DNA of 64,000 nucleotides from Streptomyces sp. NBC_01446 (GTDB lineage: Bacteria; Actinomycetota; Actinomycetes; Streptomycetales; Streptomycetaceae), in assembly GCF_026340095.1 (NCBI RefSeq), contig NZ_JAPEPO010000001.1:5294001-5358000 (forward strand), written 5' to 3'. Below are positions 59,825 through 64,000 of the stretch, piece after piece. Every line of letters starts with the position of its first letter. The stretch's first letter is position 1. The notes below the pieces were generated by a model. That model was not told where the DNA came from and made no database searches. It saw nothing but the letters and a program-made list of their open reading frames with translations. A program made the translations under genes and the position numbers.

Positions 59825-60484
59825 ATGAACAACATCCCCGGCAGCGGTCTGTACACCGGCCCGCAGGTCGACAACCGCTACGTGATCCCGCGCTTCGTCG
59901 AGCGCACCTCGCAGGGCGTGCGTGAGTACGACCCGTACGCGAAGCTCTTCGAGGAGCGTGTGATCTTCCTCGGCGTGCAGATCGACGACGCGTCCGCCAA
60001 CGACGTCATGGCGCAGCTCCTGTGCCTGGAGTCGATGGACCCGGACCGCGACATCTCCATCTACATCAACAGCCCCGGCGGCTCCTTCACGGCGCTCACG
60101 GCCATCTACGACACGATGCAGTTCGTGAAGCCGGACATCCAGACGGTCTGCATGGGCCAGGCGTCCTCCGCGGCCGCCGTGCTCCTCGCGGCCGGTACGC
60201 CGGGCAAGCGCATGGCGCTGCCGAACGCCCGCGTCCTGATCCACCAGCCTTCCGGCGGCACCGGCCGTGAGCAGCTCTCCGACCTGGAGATCGCCGCGAA
60301 CGAGATCCTCCGGATGCGTGAGCAGCTCGAGGAGATGCTGGCCAAGCACTCCACGACGCCGATCGAGAAGATCCGCGACGACATCGAGCGCGACAAGATC
60401 CTGACGGCCGAGGACGCCCTGGCGTACGGCCTGATCGACCAGATCATCTCCACCCGGAAGATGAACAACTCCGCGGCCGCGTGA
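59825..60484 (+). CDS. clpP2: ATP-dependent Clp protease proteolytic subunit 2
   Basis: 219-aa ClpP paralogue. Catalytic residues Ser115 (GQASSAAAVLL), His140 (IHQPSGG) and Asp190 (DIERDK). A longer N-terminus (NNIPGSGLYTGPQVDNRYVI) than ClpP1. It begins 53 bases after clpP1 with AGGACGGA upstream, same operon. ClpP1 and ClpP2 probably form a hetero-tetradecamer, as in mycobacteria and Streptomyces. Confidence 0.97.
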   Translation: MNNIPGSGLYTGPQVDNRYVIPRFVERTSQGVREYDPYAKLFEERVIFLGVQIDDASANDVMAQLLCLESMDPDRDISIYINSPGGSFTALTAIYDTMQFVKPDIQTVCMGQASSAAAVLLAAGTPGKRMALPNARVLIHQPSGGTGREQLSDLEIAANEILRMREQLEEMLAKHSTTPIEKIRDDIERDKILTAEDALAYGLIDQIISTRKMNNSAAA

Positions 60485-60639
60485 CGCAGCGCTGTATCGT
60501 CTGCCGCTCCTTGGCACGCTTCACGTTGAACTGAACCGTGCCAAGGGGGGCCCGAACGGGGGGCCCGGCAAGGTACCGTCGGATACAGGCACCAGGAGTC
60601 GCTTACGCGAGCGTCTCCCAGGCGAAGGGGAAGCACCTC

Positions 60640-61926
60640 GTGGCACGCATCGGTGACGGCGGCGATCTGCTCAAGTGCTCGTTCTGCGGAAAGAGCCAGA
60701 AGCAGGTCAAGAAGCTCATCGCAGGCCCCGGTGTGTACATCTGCGACGAGTGCATCGACCTCTGCAACGAGATCATCGAGGAAGAGCTCGCGGAGACGAG
60801 CGAGGTCCGCTGGGAAGAACTTCCCAAGCCTCGCGAGATCTACGAGTTCCTCGAAGGCTATGTCGTCGGCCAGGAGGCCGCGAAGAAAGCCCTCTCGGTC
60901 GCTGTGTACAACCATTACAAGCGGGTTCAGGCCGGTGAGAACGGCGGAGCCCAGGGACGCGACGACGCGATCGAGCTGTCGAAGTCCAACATCCTGCTCC
61001 TGGGCCCCACGGGCTCGGGCAAGACGCTCCTGGCCCAGACTCTGGCCCGCATGCTGAACGTTCCGTTCGCCATCGCCGACGCGACGGCGCTCACGGAGGC
61101 CGGCTATGTGGGCGAGGACGTCGAGAACATCCTCCTGAAGCTGATCCAGGCGGCTGACTACGACGTCAAGAAGGCCGAGACCGGGATCATCTACATCGAC
61201 GAGATCGACAAGGTCGCCCGCAAGAGCGAGAACCCGTCGATCACGCGCGATGTGTCCGGTGAGGGCGTCCAGCAGGCCCTGCTCAAGATCCTCGAGGGGA
61301 CCACGGCTTCCGTCCCGCCCCAGGGCGGCCGCAAGCACCCCCATCAGGAGTTCATCCAGATCGACACGACGAACGTGCTGTTCATCGTGGGCGGCGCGTT
61401 CGCCGGCCTGGAGAAGATCATCGAGTCGCGGGCGGGTGCCAAGGGCATCGGCTTCGGCGCGACGATCCACTCCAAGCGCGAGCTGGAGGAGAAGGACCAG
61501 TTCCAGGAGGTCATGCCGGAGGACCTGGTGAAGTTCGGGATGATCCCCGAGTTCATCGGCCGTCTCCCCGTCATCACCTCGGTCCACAACCTGGACCGCG
61601 AGGCGCTCCTCCAGATCCTCCTGGAGCCGCGCAACGCCCTGGTGAAGCAGTACCAGCGCCTCTTCGAACTCGACGGCGTGGAGCTGGACTTCGAGCGCGA
61701 GGCCCTGGAGGCCATCGCCGACCAGGCCATCCTGCGCCGCACCGGCGCGCGCGGCCTGCGCGCGATCATGGAGGAAGTCCTCCAGTCCGTGATGTACGAG
61801 GTCCCCTCCCGCAAGGACGTGGCCCGCGTCGTCATCACGGCAGAGGCCGTCCACTCGAACGTGAACCCGACGCTGATCCCCCGCGACGCCCGCGGCTCGG
61901 GCAGCGGCGAACAGAAGTCGGCGTAG
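60640..61926 (+). CDS. clpX: ATP-dependent Clp protease ATP-binding subunit ClpX
   Basis: 428-aa AAA+ unfoldase. N-terminal zinc-binding domain with Cys13, Cys16, Cys35 and Cys38 (LLKCSFCGKSQ and YICDECIDLC); Walker A LLGPTGSGKTLLAQT, Walker B IIYIDEIDK, and a ClpP-docking IGF-type loop (AKGIGFGATIHS). GTG 60640 is chosen (MARIGDGGDLLK) with AAGGGG upstream; the longer frame from 60538 lacks support. It follows clpP2 with a 155-bp gap that could hold its own promoter. Confidence 0.97.
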   Translation: MARIGDGGDLLKCSFCGKSQKQVKKLIAGPGVYICDECIDLCNEIIEEELAETSEVRWEELPKPREIYEFLEGYVVGQEAAKKALSVAVYNHYKRVQAGENGGAQGRDDAIELSKSNILLLGPTGSGKTLLAQTLARMLNVPFAIADATALTEAGYVGEDVENILLKLIQAADYDVKKAETGIIYIDEIDKVARKSENPSITRDVSGEGVQQALLKILEGTTASVPPQGGRKHPHQEFIQIDTTNVLFIVGGAFAGLEKIIESRAGAKGIGFGATIHSKRELEEKDQFQEVMPEDLVKFGMIPEFIGRLPVITSVHNLDREALLQILLEPRNALVKQYQRLFELDGVELDFEREALEAIADQAILRRTGARGLRAIMEEVLQSVMYEVPSRKDVARVVITAEAVHSNVNPTLIPRDARGSGSGEQKSA

Positions 61927-61940
61927 CGGTCCGAACGTTC

Positions 61941-61982
61941 ACGCGCGGTGCCCGGCACGAATGTGTGCCGGGCACCGCGCGT
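61941..61982. terminator. Terminator after clpX, 18-bp perfect stem
   Basis: ACGCGCGGTGCCCGGCAC pairs perfectly with 61965-61982 around a 6-base loop. Lies between the convergent clpX and secreted-protein genes. Confidence 0.9.
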
Positions 61983-61998
61983 CTATGCAGATCCGTGA

Positions 61999-62451
61999 TC
62001 AGTCCGGATTGACCTTCTTCGCTCCGGTGCAGAGCGAGAGACGCGTCGAGCCGTCGAAGAGGCCGCCCTGGATCCACGCCGTCGTGATACCTGCCGTGTC
62101 AGAGGCGCTGGTATCCCAGGAGTCCGTCGTGTCGGAGCCCTTCGTGTTGTGGTGCCAGGACCAGTAGTGAATGTCCTCGCCCCTTCTCTGGGTCACCAAG
62201 CGGACTGCGGGATGCGCACCGTCCGCCTTCGTGTCCTTGGCCTCCAGGTGCACAGACGTCAACGCGTTGGCGCTCGCCCAGTTCCACCCACCCAGCGCTT
62301 CCCCGGTGATGACGATCGGGCCAAGGACGGGATGCGTCACGCCGCACGAGCTGGAGGCTTCGGCGGCGGCTGCCGGACTTGCCGCCAAGGGAATGGCGAC
62401 GAGGGCGACGGCTGAGCAGAGGAGCGCCGAGTATCTGTATCTGTGTCGCAT
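61999..62451 (-). CDS. Small secreted protein of unknown function
   Basis: 150-aa exported protein with a clear signal peptide (MRHRYRYSALLCSAVALVAI, cleavage probably after SPAAAAEA). The mature part of about 115 residues has two cysteines (CGVTHPVLG and LCTG), likely a disulfide, and a Trp/His-rich centre IHYWSWHHNTKGSDTTDSWD. No family recognised. ATG 62451 is used; an in-frame GTG two codons upstream is equally possible. It interrupts the clpX-valS interval together with the next gene. Confidence 0.8.
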   Translation of the reverse strand: MRHRYRYSALLCSAVALVAIPLAASPAAAAEASSSCGVTHPVLGPIVITGEALGGWNWASANALTSVHLEAKDTKADGAHPAVRLVTQRRGEDIHYWSWHHNTKGSDTTDSWDTSASDTAGITTAWIQGGLFDGSTRLSLCTGAKKVNPD

Positions 62452-62606
62452 GCTCACCTTTCACCTGGCCAGAGAGCTGGCCAACAGAGGGGGATTACCC
62501 TGAGTGATCATGCATGGCGAGAATGGCGTCTGCGCAGACTTTCGGTTGAGTGTGAGGTGTTGCATGACTCGCGGGTCGGCGTTGCGCCGACTTCGGGTAC
62601 GACATA

Positions 62607-62634
62607 GGGCTCCCAACCTGTCGGCCGGGAGCCC
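62607..62634 (-). terminator. Hairpin terminator of the PYGQ-rich membrane protein gene
   Basis: GGGCTCCC (62607-62614) pairs with GGGAGCCC (62627-62634) around a 12-base loop, about 24 bases beyond the stop codon. Confidence 0.6.
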
Positions 62635-62657
62635 CGCATGCTCAACTGCCGGTGCCG

Positions 62658-63629
62658 TCAGGACTTGACGCGGACCTCGCCGCGGAGCTTGGTCGACGTG
62701 TCGGCGGCGCTCTGCAGATCCGCGTTCTTGCCCGTCATGGCCGTCGCCAGGTCGACGGGGATGACGATGCCGAGGGTGCTGTGGTCACCCCAGATGCAGA
62801 CCGGCATCGACATCTCCTTGGGAGCGGAGGAGGTCTCGCCGCTGCTGGGCGTGTCGTTCTTGATCTTCGTTTCCTGGCACTTCATCACCGCGCCGTCGGA
62901 GTCGAAGCTCTGCGGAGTGCCGACCAGCTTTCCGGTGTCGGAGTTGTCCGTCGAAGACTTCTTCTTCATTTCGGCGAACATGCCGTCCACGACCTTCTCC
63001 GGGTCGGAGATCTCGCCGTAGACGCCTATGAACTTCAGGTACTTGACCGCGAGCGGGTTCGTCTTGGTGTCGCCGGCCTGGTAGTCCGCGCCGACGCCCT
63101 GGGCGTTCTTGACGCCGTTCTTCTCGGCGTCCTTGACGTCCTTGTCGCTCATGCTGGAGTCGTCGCCGCTCGCCGACTTCTTGTACTCCCCGAGCACCGT
63201 TGCCGGCGTCGTCAGCTTGTGCGGGCCGTCGTCCGCCACGGACGAGCCGCCGCCGAACACGAAGTACGCGCCCACGCCGATCGCCGCGACCACGGCCACC
63301 GCGCCGATGATCAGGCCCGTCTTCTTCTTGCCACCCTGGGGCGGGCCGGGGGGCGGAGGGACCTGCCCGTAGGGGGCCTGGGGCTGCTGGCCGTAGGGGC
63401 CCGGCTGCTGGGGCTGGCTGTAGCCGCCAGGCTGGCCGTACGGCTGCTGCGGCTGGCCGTACGGGGGCTGCTGCGGCGGCACGCCCTGCGGGGCCTGCTG
63501 CGGGTAGCCGTAGCCGGGCTGGGGCGCGGCCGGGGGCTGCTGCCCGTAGGGGCCCGGCTGCGGCTGGCCGTAGGGTCCGGGCTGCTGAGGCTGCTGCCCG
63601 CCGTACGGGCCCGGCTGGTTGTAGCTCAT
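62658..63629 (-). CDS. Single-pass membrane protein with PYGQ-rich N-terminal tail
   Basis: 323-aa protein. The first about 115 residues are a low-complexity Pro/Tyr/Gly/Gln tail with repeated GPYGQQP and PQQ units, cytosolic and disordered. Then a basic GGKKKTG and one membrane helix (LIIGAVAVVAAIGVGAYFVF), then an extracellular domain of about 180 residues with two cysteines (MKCQETK and MPVCIWGD). Similar proteins with this tail are frequent in Streptomyces; the exported domain has no assigned function. GGGAGGGAACCC precedes ATG 63629. Divergent from valS. Confidence 0.85.
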   Translation of the reverse strand: MSYNQPGPYGGQQPQQPGPYGQPQPGPYGQQPPAAPQPGYGYPQQAPQGVPPQQPPYGQPQQPYGQPGGYSQPQQPGPYGQQPQAPYGQVPPPPGPPQGGKKKTGLIIGAVAVVAAIGVGAYFVFGGGSSVADDGPHKLTTPATVLGEYKKSASGDDSSMSDKDVKDAEKNGVKNAQGVGADYQAGDTKTNPLAVKYLKFIGVYGEISDPEKVVDGMFAEMKKKSSTDNSDTGKLVGTPQSFDSDGAVMKCQETKIKNDTPSSGETSSAPKEMSMPVCIWGDHSTLGIVIPVDLATAMTGKNADLQSAADTSTKLRGEVRVKS

Positions 63630-63802
63630 TTCTGGGGTTCCCTCCCGATGCTTATGCGTTCCGAACATCCTGGCGGAAGGTGACCGTGTGTGGGGATCCC
63701 GGGGGCGGATCGGTGCCATGTTGTTGAAAGGTTGTGCCAGACGGCCGGGGCGGCCGCCGCGTCGCACGGGAATCCGGTTTCGGGGCACCCCTGCCGCGCC
63801 CC

Positions 63803-63808
63803 TAAACT
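63803..63808 (+). promoter_or_regulatory. Candidate leaderless -10 (TAAACT) of valS
   Basis: TAAACT ends 6 bases before GTG 63815, the spacing expected if transcription begins at the start codon. No Shine-Dalgarno is present upstream. Confidence 0.5.
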
Positions 63809-63814
63809 GGGCCC

Positions 63815-64000
63815 GTGACCGAGAACACTCAGCAGCAGAATCCAGCGCCCACCACCGAACTGCCGACCCAGTACGCGCCGGCCGAGGTAGAGGGGGCGCT
63901 GTACGAGCGCTGGGTAGACCGGGGTTACTTCACCGCTGACGCGAACAGCGAGAAGGAGCCGTACACGATCGTCATCCCCCCGCCGAACGTCACGGGCGCG
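63815..64000 (+). CDS. valS: Valyl-tRNA synthetase, N-terminal part (cut by window edge)
   Basis: Class I aminoacyl-tRNA synthetase that charges tRNA-Val. The first 62 residues are present: MTENTQQQNPAPTTELPTQY, then EVEGALYERWVDRGYF, and TIVIPPPNVTGA, the start of the PPPNVTG-x-LH(M/I)GH class I nucleotide-binding motif. Start GTG 63815, no ribosome site, probably leaderless. The rest lies beyond the window. Confidence 0.96.
   Translation, partial: MTENTQQQNPAPTTELPTQYAPAEVEGALYERWVDRGYFTADANSEKEPYTIVIPPPNVTGA

Noticed and set aside
62638..63683. Plus-strand ORFs opposite the PYGQ-rich gene
   Set aside because: They mirror the repetitive Pro/Tyr/Gly codons and lack start signals.
1..64000. 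Many long ORFs antisense or in alternative frames to the genes called (for example 9321-12470, 22500-25097, 37012-39700 on the plus strand)
   Set aside because: In high-GC DNA shadow frames stay open. These translate to Arg/Gly/Ala/Pro-rich low-complexity proteins without domains and lie fully over genes with clear family motifs.

Overview
The window is a stretch of actinomycete chromosome, almost certainly Streptomyces. GC is very high, GTG and TTG starts are common, several genes look leaderless, convergent genes end in long GC-rich hairpins, and the gene content (ROK-controlled sugar ABC operon, paired aminopeptidases N, sodF remnant, trigger factor-clpP1-clpP2-clpX-valS) is typical of the conserved central arm of Streptomyces chromosomes. 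I see no IS element, prophage, CRISPR array or biosynthetic cluster. The interest lies in decayed genes, compact operator arrays and a few catalytic-residue substitutions.

Layout. 0-4.6 kb: sugar ABC importer (binding protein and two permeases, the last cut by the window edge) behind a ROK repressor with a TAGGAA-N3-TTCCTA operator. 4.6-9.3 kb: HNH endonuclease, MscS channel, and a PadR-controlled MacB/FtsX-type exporter. 9.3-15.3 kb: secreted GH84-type glycosidase, a small leader-like ORF coupled to malQ, and a small membrane protein. 15.4-22.5 kb: three regulator/target modules (TetR-flavin monooxygenase, MarR-EamA, EamA-LysR-allantoicase), each with visible operator repeats. 22.5-31.6 kb: pepN copy 1, DUF1203 protein, asd, a SigE-like sigma factor with a partner membrane protein, and a large secreted subtilase. 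31.9-40.6 kb: Nudix hydrolase, Tat-exported metallophosphoesterase, S12 hydrolase, AbiEi/DUF559-like protein, pepN copy 2, a mycothiol-type thioredoxin-fold oxidoreductase and a small zinc-ribbon protein.

40.7-48.2 kb: a sodF pseudogene that keeps its Nur box, Shine-Dalgarno and start codon, three amino-acid permease paralogues, bioY and a berberine-bridge-type FAD oxidase. 48.3-56.3 kb: rpiB, Fpg/Nei glycosylase, Eis-like acetyltransferase, membrane PP2C phosphatase, cation/proton antiporter, a decayed FtsX permease, a small HD hydrolase and an acyltransferase-3 with a TTA codon at position 4. 56.8-64 kb: small membrane protein, tRNA-Gly(TCC), tRNA-Pro(TGG), tig, clpP1-clpP2, clpX, two secreted or membrane proteins and the start of valS.

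How the genes work together. The right end is a protein-quality-control block: trigger factor folds nascent chains, and ClpP1/ClpP2 with ClpX degrade damaged or regulatory proteins. A ClgR-type motif precedes clpP1. The left and middle parts are nutrient acquisition (sugar and amino-acid uptake, glucan, glycan and peptide breakdown, allantoate degradation) and local export or resistance modules with their own repressors. Family assignments come from motifs recognised by eye; no database search was run.
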